Translations under genes and position numbers: made by a program
The notes under the pieces: model-generated
Database searches by the model: none
What the model was told of the DNA's origin: nothing
The model's input: the letters and a program-made list of their open reading frames with translations, nothing else
From: Cristatella mucedo
Lineage: Eukaryota; Bryozoa; Phylactolaemata; Cristatellidae
Direction of reading: 5' to 3'
DNA: 64,000 nt
Assembly: GCA_009760855.2 (NCBI GenBank)
Contig: WPIO01000040.1
Coordinates: 1,439,501-1,503,500, forward strand
Shown: piece by piece, positions 55,387 through 64,000 of the stretch
How the letters are laid out: the number at the start of each line of letters is the position of its first letter
Position numbering within the stretch: position 1 is the first letter of the stretch

Positions 55387-55815
55387 CAGAAACAGAATTT
55401 GACTCGGGCATCCTACGAAACAATAAAATCATTGTCTGCACGGATTGCTACTATTCTATGAATCGGCTTACCAAATCAAAACCAACGAAGATGTATGCTC
55501 TTTCCAAGAAGTATTATAAAAAAGTGCTCTGAAATATATCGTCATCACCAATGTGCCGAGCATGAAACAATAACACTCATTGCGAAACTATTTCCACTAC
55601 TCAAAGGTAGGCGCAAAGCAAACAAGCGAAAGGAACTAGTATTATTACTGCCACATTTCTATTATTCACGTGAATACATAGCTGACCAAGATATTGACTC
55701 TTATATTACCAATATTATCAACAAAGTAATAGTCAGTAGTCAGCCTATTGAAACATGCTTAATATTCAAAGCCTTTACCTTTGCTTACAGTATTTATTGC
55801 GCGTATGTGTCCTGA
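55224..55815 (+). pseudogene. Unknown Lys-rich protein, split by a frame change
   Basis: Two frames (102 and 106 codons) meet near 55525. The first ends with a CTDCYYSMNRLTKSKPTK segment, the second has LIAKLFPLLKGRRKANKRK and a hydrophobic end. No family recognised; may be viral or from another transposon. Confidence 0.35.
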
Positions 55816-55839
55816 AACTACAGTCAATAAAATAAATAA

Positions 55840-55978
55840 TTCATTTATATAGCGCCCCAAGAGAACTTAATCTCTATTCAGGCGCTTCACATATGCCACG
55901 GGGCTCAAGCCCACGACCTCAGCTACACCTTGGTCGGGGCGAGCACCTTAACCGCTAGACCAAACCAGCTCGGAAATT
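55840..55978 (-). mobile_element. tRNA-derived SINE with intact head
   Basis: On the minus strand: A box TGGTCTAGCGGTTAAGGTG, B box-like GGGCTTGAGCCCC, then GAAGCGCCTGAATAGAGATT and GGGGCGCTATATAAATG and an ATTATTTATTTTATT tail. It shows that the GCGCCC...AGAGAAC repeats elsewhere in the window are tails of a tRNA-headed SINE family. Confidence 0.75.
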
Positions 55979-56086
55979 ATTGTTAGCGGCGGAGCACTTT
56001 TATTAGTCCATAAATAGTTAACTGGTGTCTTTATAATCGAGTTCATAGACCTTGGATTAAACGAAACTTATATCACATCTGTTGTT

Positions 56087-56311
56087 TTACTGTTTTTTCA
56101 GCATAACTTTTGTCGCTGACTCACCAAGATTAACAGGATCAGCAACATTAATTATCGAATTATTTCCCATGTTTAACGTCGTTGTTGCGGGGCTGCCATT
56201 TAACACAACATCTCGTTTCATTCTGCCATAAGTAACGTAAAAAGTCACGAGGCAGAACAGTAAGAGTAGTAGTACTTGATTTCCAATGAGCTGAGGTAAC
56301 AGCAAAGCCAT
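56087..56311 (-). pseudogene. Fibre-like protein with N-terminal membrane anchor
   Basis: 74 codons. A hydrophobic segment (NQVLLLLLFCLVTFYV) precedes one fibre-type shaft repeat (LNMGNNSIINVADPVNLGES), the repeat type of the element 1 fibres. The C-terminus is missing. Confidence 0.5.
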
Positions 56312-56329
56312 TCATATTCAAATCCGTTT

Positions 56330-56620
56330 TATTGTATCTCCTGATTTATTAACGTGATTTCTAATTTGAAAAAATTAACAGCATCTGTTGGATTTACTTC
56401 AGGTCCGACATTAGTAGCAGCCACGCCTTTGAAATCAATTGATCCGTTCCTATTTTCTAAACAATTTGCATCAGCATTAGATTTTGTAACAGCCCACTTG
56501 CATTGACTAGATCAGAAAGACTAGTCACCCAATTTCCATTTGCAGAAAGATCGGACAGCAAGCAAAAGTTGAATTTCTTAACGAAAGCACCGAGATCAAC
56601 TTTACGGTTCATCCATATAC
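56330..56620 (-). pseudogene. Fibre-like protein fragment
   Basis: In broken frames: a start-like FVKKFNFCLLSDLSANGNW, then a shaft unit with GVAATNVGPEVNPTDAVNFF. Homologous in pattern to element 1 fibres 2 and 3, on the opposite strand and near the nuclease. Confidence 0.45.
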
Positions 56621-56681
56621 TTTTCTATTGAAACTTTAGATTTATCAAGCACTTCTCTCTAGCTTCTACTTCTCTCTTCTT

Positions 56682-57480
56682 CTATGGAAAAATCCTTGCA
56701 AATCCATCAGGGTCGTCTTCTTCCGCTACTTTTTGAAGTGATCTCCTGATGTAATACTTAATATCGAATCCAGGATTAACTTTGTTATTGAATTTACCGC
56801 ACGTGCTTATCAGGCCAAACTCAAAATCCCAATACAACAACGTTCTCAACGTTCTCAAGCAGATACATAAACAGTGGACATCGTAACGACATGTCTGCTT
56901 CTGTCTCTGTAGGAATTCTGACATTTCCAGCAGCAATCAAATCAATAGGAGCATCTTCATAGTTCAATCCGGGTACCATTATTTCAAATTCTGAGTTAAG
57001 GCACTCATTCAATTCTAACACATGTAAAATGAGTAAACACTGGGCACGATACTTTTTTGGAATTATTCCATCGTGCTTGTTTGTGCCTGCTCCACAAACA
57101 TTTAATCTCTACTAAAATGTGCCCTTCAATTATTCCATCAGGGGAATATCTGTAAACCTCATCACGACTAAAACATCCATTTGTGTTTTCAAGCTTAGTA
57201 TTAAATATTTCCTCTCCAAGAACTTAGCGGCAATAGTTTCAAACACTTGGCCGAATAGCATTGGCGGATATCTTTTTGCAGAGTTGTTTGCAATATATTT
57301 TTTTAACTTTCGATTAGCCAGTACATCAGTGTCATAATCACTCTGATCACCAAATACCATTCCAGCCCCAAGAACAGAATGAACCTCTGACCCTCCAACG
57401 TTCAATGTCATCGCTTTCTTCCATTCCTCCGAATCCTGAAAAAATCAAACTTTTCCATCGTATATTATGAAGAAATTTCA
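56682..57480 (-). pseudogene. YqaJ-type viral nuclease, full-length but broken
   Basis: The N-terminal 93-codon frame (MTLNVGGSEVHSVLGAG ... LFGQVFETIAAKFLE) and C-terminal frames (FEIMVPGLNYEDAPIDL; DIKYYIRRSLQKVAEEDDPD) show a gene about 95 codons longer than in element 1. Frame changes occur near 57200, 57080 and 56830. The catalytic region (SPDGII, LVEIKC) is recognisable between them. Confidence 0.65.
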
Positions 57481-57542
57481 TTCAGTATCAATATTGTCAT
57501 AAATCCACTTTCCTTATATGCAAGTAAACTGGCTTCCATTGC

Positions 57543-58895
57543 CATTAGAAGTCAAGTCAGCTGTGTTATCGCAGATCGTGAAGTATCAATAATATCGCAG
57601 ATCGTTAAGTAATGTTAAGTATAATAATTAACGTTGTTAAGTATAATAAGTAATGTTAAATACAATATCGCAGATCTTAAAGTAATGATGGATAGCACTT
57701 GCGCCAACAGGAATTAACTCATTAAATTCAATAGTAAATTCAAACATCTAGTCTAGTAGTAGTCCTGAGCGGCAGATCGTTGTATTGCAAGTAGATTACG
57801 TGAATTTGATACATTGTCAACCATTCAGTATAAGTAACACCAACGGGTTCAATAACTTCATCAAGACCTGTGAATTGCTTTCTGAATTGTGTGAAATCAA
57901 GGTATTCAATTGAACATCTTCCATCGTTGGGATAACTACTTCTAGCTAAAGCAAGATCCTGAGTTAGCCATTAGCCAATGCAACAACGTTCTTAATGTTT
58001 CCCAGATGGTAAGTACCAGGATTTTGTGTTTAGTCGTTATTTTTGTTGTAGTTTTGTGCCGCAATGATTAGCCATCTGACCTTGTCAGTTGTGTTCTGGA
58101 ATGACAAGCTCTTTGTGAATTTCAAACCCTGGTTCAAATTACTTGTTGTTATGTTTTCATGACGTCTGTAACTGTGTAATTCAGTTCAAGTTTCTTGCCA
58201 TGCGCTCAAGATTGAGATTTCTGCAAAGCTCCTTTCCTTTGCTAAGAGCAGGAGTAACAGACGGAACCACGAGCCTCATTTTCGACATGGCAATCCTGAA
58301 ATTAGTCCAAAAACCATCACCATTAGCTGGCGCAACACCCCTAGTAGTAAATGTGTTAGCTGTATTACCAGCAAGTACGGATTCTCCAGTCATTATGGCG
58401 TTACAATCAGCTCCGCCCACGTGGGTAAGTTCAAGGGTAAAAGGAATATTGTAGAGTCATTCTGTTCATATCCGCGCAAAAACCAGACAGACTAGAAAGA
58501 GGCAGCGAAATGCTAAATGTTCCTCTTGTATCAGCAAGAGTACTAGTAAGACCTCTGCGGTAAACGATCCATTGTTATAAGTAGTTGCACCAGCTGCACT
58601 AGGGCTACTAAAGTTTCCCAGTTCCGTGTGCATATCATCCATCGAACTAGCTTTGTCCTTTTTTCCAACCAGTCGCAGGACCTCCTGTCCTATTGTAGTC
58701 ATTGGGGTATGTTAGCAGGCCCATTATGGTTGAAATCGTGCCAGGACCTTATGAAAAAGTCAAACTTTCACTCTCATTGGCGCCAAGTCTAACTGTCATT
58801 GAGCTAAACATCCAAGCGCTCGCATTGTTAACAAGACCTACTGCCAGGTTTCTATTAGGTGTCACGTAAGTATGTGTCTGTAAAACTAATTCTGA
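57543..58895 (-). pseudogene. Major capsid protein, N-terminally deleted and broken
   Basis: Homologue of 30096-31630. Segments seen: WMFSSMTVRLGANES, LSSLSGFCADMNR, AMSKMRLVVPSV, DKVRWLIIAAQN and a C-terminal CDNTADLTSNGNG. The first quarter is absent because of a deletion near 58885. An expanded AT-rich tandem (TTAAGTATAATAA, CGCAGATC) at about 57575-57690 interrupts the C-terminus. Confidence 0.7.
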
Positions 58896-59880
58896 AAGTA
58901 CTTATCGCTTCTATATTTCCTCTCGGCGACAGAAACATAATGTTTGACAAATGAATGTTAACTGTGTCACCAGGATTGTGTCTGCTATGTATATGGTATA
59001 CAACGAAGAACACTGTTTAAGGAATGCTGTTTGATATTCTACGTATTTAATATCTGGATGTACTAGGTCACTATCAACACTTATCCATTTCCCCATGTTA
59101 TAAATAAATAAATAATCCTAGCTGCTTAAACAGCCTCTTTTTGTATAGCGACAGAAGAGCCTTGATGGCTATCAACACCGCTTGCAGTGGTGATAGAGGA
59201 TCACCCAACGAAGGAACCGAACCGACGACTTCAGGACCAAGGTCATGAAAGCAACCGCCTTACCTAGTGTGCCATCACGGCTGACCTATCAGGCTGCTAT
59301 CAGGCAAGCTCATTTTGTTCCATGCTTTGTAAGTACTAGAAAAGTACATAGCCTTTTCAATTGCTTTATGAGGAGTACCGCTCACCATTGCAGAATCAAA
59401 TGACCCCTTTTCATTAGAGTTAAAGCCAGGGTGTCTCTTATTGATGCAGATACCCCAGAAGCATTACTTCCTAACCACACTGCGTAATCTCCTGAAACTT
59501 GCTTTATGATTATATCATCTGTGTCAACAGCAAACCAAATTCAAGTGTCACTTTTTTTCCTTGGTTCGTATGTATAAGTCTCTGTTTCTGCTTTTTGGGT
59601 TTGACACAGGCTTAAGTGAGGCATTCAATGTATTTGTTATTCTCGTTGAATCATAATAACCGGATGAAACGTCAATTGAAACTGATGTTGGGTCAGTCAT
59701 TGATCTTCTATACCACAGTGTATCATTCGTACTTTGAACCGTATTCAATATTACTTTGTTGGTATAAACAAACTCAACTCTTTTAAGTCCAACTCTGTTA
59801 AATCCCTTCTCCTTGAGGATTATTTGCGGACGTAATGGTTTTGAATCGGAAGCAGCTGTTCTAGTCAGCCTTATTGACAT
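58885..59880 (-). pseudogene. Penton-like protein 1, SINE-interrupted
   Basis: Starts MSIRLTRTAASDSKPLRP, as in element 1. SIDVSSGYYDSTRITNTLN keeps the GYYD...LN motif. A SINE at about 59105-59300 splits it and a frame change lies near 59540. Its 3' end is fused to capsid sequence by a deletion that also removed the coiled-coil gene. Confidence 0.65.
59105..59300 (-). mobile_element. tRNA-derived SINE inside the penton-like gene
   Basis: On the minus strand: A box-like GATGGCACACTAGGTAAGGCGG and B box GTCGGTTCGGTTCC, with a TTATTTATTTATT tail at the left. The virus reading resumes on either side. Confidence 0.7.
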
Positions 59881-59882
59881 TT

Positions 59883-60740
59883 TTATATTCTACTTAAACA
59901 ATTTCTATCACAACTGTAAACTGCTGTAGACGAAATTCTAAATTTTTTATCTTGATTTGTAACAGTAATAATTATATCAGAAATCGCCTCACCAACTAAA
60001 CCATGATACTTAATTGTACTTGGCTCATATTCCATTTGCTCGCAAGGATAGAAATTGTATGCAAAACTTCGAAGCACCTGTGATACTTCTCCGTTGACTT
60101 AACTTGAACTACTTGCAGCCAAGTTGCAACTCACAACTATTAAGTTAACATTAGAAACAACCACTTCATTTTCAGAGATAACGTTTTCGTTTGGCACACA
60201 GGTAATTTGATCAGTAATATTGGGACAGTTTGTACTAAAATTAGGATCTGTTGTGTAAGCCGAACCGGTAAAACCAAGAATACTAGAAACACTAGACTTG
60301 TTTGCGAGAAATGTCCATCCCACTGGCATCTTAATCCATGAATTAGAAGTTGCTGTATCAATTCCTAGTTAAATTTGTCTGTACTGGCTCCTGACTGAGT
60401 TGTTGAATAATTTGTGTGTCAGTACTTCCGGTGTTTACATCTTCTGAGACAGCAGAATAAATTCCGGGCCTAATCATTACTGTTTGCTCTGATCAGCCAG
60501 AAACTCTATAAGCAAAAGTATTATTCGAATCTGCTATGTTCTTAATAGAATTAGTTCCTTCAAACCTTTTGAAACAGATCTTTAAATTCTTGCTAGTGAA
60601 CATAACTGGGTCATTTATTCGGACTCTAACGGGATTTGTTGTTCCAGAAATGTTAAGCATATATCCTCCTGGCTTTGATTGGAAAGATCTTCTAATAGCC
60701 TCAAGGTTCTTTAGCACCTCTTGAGAAATTTTCACAGGTT
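59883..60740 (-). pseudogene. Penton-like protein 2
   Basis: Homologue of 33177-34045: VLKNLEAIRRS, SKNLKICFKRFEGTNS, NSWIKMPVGWTFLA, SENEVVVSNVN and a C-terminal SDIIITVTNQDKK. Breaks are TGA near 60495, a frame change near 60370 and a stop near 60100. As in element 1, the start position has ATT rather than ATG. Confidence 0.6.
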
Positions 60741-60749
60741 CCGAAATTT

Positions 60750-61390
60750 TTATATGCTAAGGTCATACAAAAGTTTATTGATTTTAGCAATATGACTCTT
60801 GGGAGCTTTTCGCGATTTCCCGAGGTAATCTACAGCGGAACTAATAGAACTTAACACTCCTGTGTTCCCAGCAGCTAGTTCACGAATCAACAGCTTCGAT
60901 TTTTTTAGTACTTCTGCTTCATTCTTAACAATCAAAGGAATTTCAGTTAATCCTGTACCAGTTTTTTCTCTTGACATCACGCTAACAGGCTGTCCACGTA
61001 GCCTATTCTTTAGTTCTACGTGTTTAGGATCATCACCAGACAATTTCTCGTAAATGCTTTGTAATATTTCTTCGTTTCTACTTCCCTCGTAATTTTTTAC
61101 TAGTTGCTTAACACCCGCAGGCAACCTTTTTTCCTTGAGGTAGATCTTTTAATGCGCTAAACGCTTTGACACGAGCAGTCTTTGGAGTGCCAGTGCTCGG
61201 ATTAATACCTAATTGCTTGGCTATATCCTTCTGAATAGCATCAATAGCACTTTTAGTTTGTTCATTAGGCGCGTTAGTTTTCGCAGCATTTGCAATCCGG
61301 AATGCTTTTTGGTACTTCTTTTCTTTATCTGCTTCAGCAACTCTACCAACAGTTCGTGATACTTCAGGTTCAGCCTTCAAGCTTTCTCTT
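60750..61390 (-). pseudogene. Conserved virion-region protein, longer form
   Basis: Two frames (61380-61108 and 61124-60750) are joined by a frame change near 61120. The C-terminal half matches 34055-34440 (GNTGVLSSISSAVDYLGKSR). The N-terminal half (AEADKEKKYQKAFRIANA) is helical and absent from element 1. Confidence 0.45.
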
Positions 61391-61408
61391 GCTTGTGTAT
61401 CAGTTTGC

Positions 61409-61683
61409 CTAGCAAAGAGCAGGCCTAATCTTCTTCAATTTCTCAACGACCATGTTACCAAAGTTGTCAGTTGCTATCTTTAGAGCACGCTGGTCCAAAT
61501 GTGCATCAGCGGTGTCCCTAGTTGCAATTTCTGCTTGACTTCTCTGCATTTCCAGTTCATTCCGAAACTCAGTAAAATCACGCAAATCTTGCAAATCACG
61601 CAATCTCTTCTTATAGTCCTATGCTTCTTGCACACTTCCACGATACTTCTTTCTACACTTTAAATAAATCTTACGCTGAGCAT
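61409..61683 (-). pseudogene. Small helical protein, unknown
   Basis: Homologue of 34442-34681 (LEMQRSQAEIATRDTADAH, KIATDNFGNMVVEK). Starts after GATATAGGACG; one stop lies near 61620. Confidence 0.45.
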
Positions 61684-61699
61684 CGTCCTATATCTATTT

Positions 61700-62379
61700 T
61701 TACTTTTCATTAAAATCAGTTATTAGTTGTTGGCCATCATTGTCTACAGACCAAAATCGGCTTTCAGACTCGGTTTTTGCAAGATCAATTACGCAGTCAC
61801 TAAACCGATTCCTTGTGCAATAATTAATCCAATCGTGAAATTGATTTAGATCAATATCACCAGTGTACGCTTTCTGTATTCAGTGTCAGTTGCATTCTGT
61901 TTGAAGATGATATTCATGTTAATGTTGTTTCTTATTTCGCGCCTTGGGATGTTAGTGAATCCTTGCGAAAGATTAAAGATTTTTTAGTCCTTTGTGTCTT
62001 CCTCGTGTAAAGTAATCTAGAATCTTGTTTGGTCTTTAGTCGTTAGATCATCAAGTACAACAACATTCTTGCAGTTCTTGTATGAATCAACTTCTGGCAT
62101 TTGCTCGATTCCATCCACCCAAACATAAGCGCCCTTTGCAGCTTTGTCTGTTATTGACTTTAGACCTTTGTACAACTTCCGGTCAAGACTAGAAGCAATT
62201 ACTGTACAAGTATCATAGTTTAGCATGCCGTAGAAAGTCCAATTCATAACCAACTGTGATTTACCTGATCCACTTGGATCGAGCACTATAGCTCGAATTG
62301 GGACGCTTGGCAAAGGTTCTTTATGACCTGTTGTCGCCGTCGCTTGCCCAAAATCAAACGCTTTAACTTTGAGCGACAT
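61700..62379 (-). pseudogene. Genome-packaging ATPase, Walker A altered
   Basis: Homologue of 34694-35353 with a normal ATG (62377-62379). Walker A reads LDPSGSGKSQL: the first glycine of GxxxxGKS is aspartate. Walker B is NVVVLDDL. Frame changes near 62030, 61975 and 61880 disrupt the C-terminal third. Confidence 0.75.
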
Positions 62380-62390
62380 GCTAGATAGAA

Positions 62391-62645
62391 ATGGAAGGAA
62401 ATATTTACTGCTTGAAGTGTCAAAAGCACACGGACATTCATCATGGGGAGTACAGTGAAATCCATGGCCCAAAAGGACCTCGTGGTATTGTGAAAGCAAT
62501 CTGCATGATCTGCGAGCACAGGAAATCAAAGTTTACTCCGCTGCGACACTCTGCTGAAATGGGTGCTGGCATACTGACTCATGGGAAACCTAGAGGCCAA
62601 AGTACTAACCCACGGGAAAGCTTAGATTCGGGCAATGAGTACTAA
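62391..62645 (+). CDS. Zinc-ribbon protein
   Basis: 84 codons: YCLKCQKHTD and AICMICEHRKSKF supply the CxxC...CxxC set. The start follows CTAGATAGAA. It is intact here and lacks the 9-residue repeats of element 1, so it probably shows the ancestral length. Confidence 0.65.
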   Translation: MEGNIYCLKCQKHTDIHHGEYSEIHGPKGPRGIVKAICMICEHRKSKFTPLRHSAEMGAGILTHGKPRGQSTNPRESLDSGNEY

Positions 62646-62674
62646 CACACGGCGTTTAACCAAAGGGTGTGAAG

Positions 62675-63199
62675 ATGAGCAAAGAAGATAACTTCTTGCA
62701 GGAACTCCTTGAAGCACTTAGTGAATTAAAAATAAAGTCATCAGCACTAACAGACACTGAATACGTTGAGAATACGTTAAGGGTCTAGATACATTAAGCT
62801 TCAGAGGACTATTTGCATGAGATTAACGAGCACCAAATAAAACCTAAGGAAACAGAGTGCTTCTTTTGCAACACTGGTAAGGCAGAGCGCGCACTTTATC
62901 ACTGGGTTTCTTGTTACAATTGAGGCGCAAATTACTTCTACTTTGACTCATTTGTAGCGCCTTCTATGAGATAATTGTATGCCAAATGTAATAGATTAAA
63001 ACTTTGGAACATTGTCTAATTTCTCGACATTCCAACTGCAATATTACAAGCAAACGAATTGCGGCTTAAAAAGGTGTTTAATAAAAAAAAGTGCTTAATT
63101 TTCCTGAAACTAGTGAGCTTGACAGACTTTGGAACGACGACGGAACTTCTCTTAGAACGATTTAAACAGAAAAAATACCTATATAGAAACGAAGTATAA
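62675..63199 (+). pseudogene. Adenain-like cysteine protease
   Basis: Starts MSKEDNFLQELLEALSEL. Catalytic segments ALYHWVS, YFYFDSF and QTNCGLKRC are all present in sequence but in different frames; stops near 62788, 62920 and 62972 and a local duplication near 63080 break the gene. Confidence 0.65.
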
Positions 63200-63690
63200 G
63201 TCATTCAAGGCGAGCGCAAAGCAGTCATTCTCGATTATGTGCCACGTGTTATCATTCCCAAGGAAAGGCCTGCACACGTTGACATTGAAGAGAAGGTTTC
63301 GAAAGATTCAAAGCCAAATTAAAATGCACACATGTTCATTACTCCTGAGATCCTACCAATGATTCATGTAATCGCATATCAATCATGTCCAGAGCTTGAA
63401 TAAGAAGGTTGTGAGTTTAGCCAAAGAGCTACGATTGGTGTTCGAATTGATTTCGGAACATGGCCAACACTGTTTTTTTAATGAAAAGAATAGGCTTGTT
63501 AAGTATGCGGGACAAGCAGAGTTAATTCAGAGGCTTGGAAACTACTTTGGCGTCACTGGTTTTCTAGATGGCAGCTATCTCTCGAAAAATTTACCAAGGA
63601 GAGCCAAGAATGAATCACAGACTTAAACCCGACCAAGTTAAGATCTACAAAACGCTCCAAACGCATAGTGCGAAGTGTTTGATCCTACTG
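63200..63690 (+). pseudogene. Conserved protein next to the protease
   Basis: Homologue of 36183-36689: RVIIPKERPAHVDIEEKVSK, ATIGVRIDFG, KYAGQAELIQRLGNYFGVTG. Several stops and frame changes; function unknown. Confidence 0.5.
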
Positions 63691-63764
63691 AGTATTAGAC
63701 AGTGTGAAAGAATGAAGATAGAAAACAAAAACATTAGAGTGGTAAAGAGTTTATTTATTATGTC

Positions 63765-64000
63765 ATTTTTTCAGGTAATATCAAGCATTCTATCAGCGAG
63801 GTTTTTTGCGTAACTCTTGATCTTTGTGAGACTAGCAGGATTAGATACCCTGTCTTTCAAGAAATCAGTTGCAAATGTGTCGTTTAGGCCGAGACCTAAA
63901 TTTTTATTCGCTGACATAACTGCAGCTACGGTTTTTGCATCCTCGCGGACAAAATCGGGCTGCCACTAACCACATTGTTCTCTGAAGCCTCCCCCGATGT
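63765..64000 (-). pseudogene. Conserved protein, truncated by the window edge
   Basis: Homologue of 36735-37142: ATDFLKDRVSNPASLTKIKS and YAKNLADRMLD. The 5' end lies beyond the window. Confidence 0.5.

Larger units (their letters stand above)
53350..64000. mobile_element. Element 2: second, older adintovirus-like copy (runs off window)
   Basis: From about 56.7 kb to the window end the genes are collinear with element 1 from 29.6 to about 37 kb, same orientation, clearly homologous but diverged and less AT-rich. The left boundary is a composition change near 53.35 kb; no copy of the 33-bp terminal repeat was found there. The 53.4-56.6 kb arm has no counterpart at the left end of element 1. 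It contains two SINE insertions, one deletion and many frame breaks. Confidence 0.7.

Noticed and set aside
55880-55975. Functional tRNA gene
   Set aside because: A and B boxes are present but the sequence is fused to a SINE body and lacks a pairing acceptor stem.

Overview
The window looks like animal genomic DNA carrying two integrated copies of a large double-stranded DNA virus of the Maverick/adintovirus type. The animal background is inferred from CpG-rich, GC-rich blocks alternating with ordinary sequence, many microsatellites and minisatellites, broken CR1/L2-like LINE reverse transcriptases in both orientations, a tRNA-derived SINE family, and one convincing host gene: an IRS-type PTB-domain adaptor at 13.55-14.65 kb with a CCAAT/TATA promoter and a 5'UTR intron. 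I cannot name the species.

Layout. 1-10.3 kb: repeats, including two (GACAGA)n arrays, a TG-rich block, a 45-bp minisatellite, a ~700-bp tandem duplication and a perfect 30-bp hairpin. 10.6-14.75 kb: CpG-rich block with the PTB gene. 15-24.8 kb: microsatellites, SINE copies and a LINE graveyard. 25-29.5 kb: GC-rich block ending in a probable exon.

29,553-48,848: element 1, a 19,296-bp AT-rich provirus bounded by 33-bp terminal inverted repeats (one mismatch, ends TG...CA) and a 5-bp GGCCG duplication. Removing it joins the flanking host DNA in one open frame, so it appears to sit in a host exon. It encodes a protein-primed type B DNA polymerase, an A32/FtsK-HerA packaging ATPase, an adenain-like protease, a major capsid protein, two adjacent penton-like proteins, a coiled-coil minor capsid-like protein, a zinc-ribbon protein, a small basic pX-like protein, a YqaJ-type nuclease, three fibre-like proteins, tandem HNH endonucleases and several unknown small proteins, including four tandem paralogues. 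I see no integrase. Nearly every gene begins a few bases after a TATAG-like motif, on both strands.

48.85-53.35 kb: host DNA with SINE and LINE pieces. 53.35-64 kb: element 2, an older relative in the same orientation, holding collinear copies of the nuclease, capsid, penton, ATPase, zinc-ribbon, protease and flanking genes plus a left arm absent from element 1; it runs off the window. It is more decayed: one internal deletion, two SINE insertions and many frame breaks.

Both copies are pseudogenised. In element 1 the polymerase has lost a catalytic residue and is broken several times, and the capsid gene carries stops. The ATPase, first penton-like and first fibre frames are uninterrupted. 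Comparing the two copies shows which frames were once real and where each is broken.
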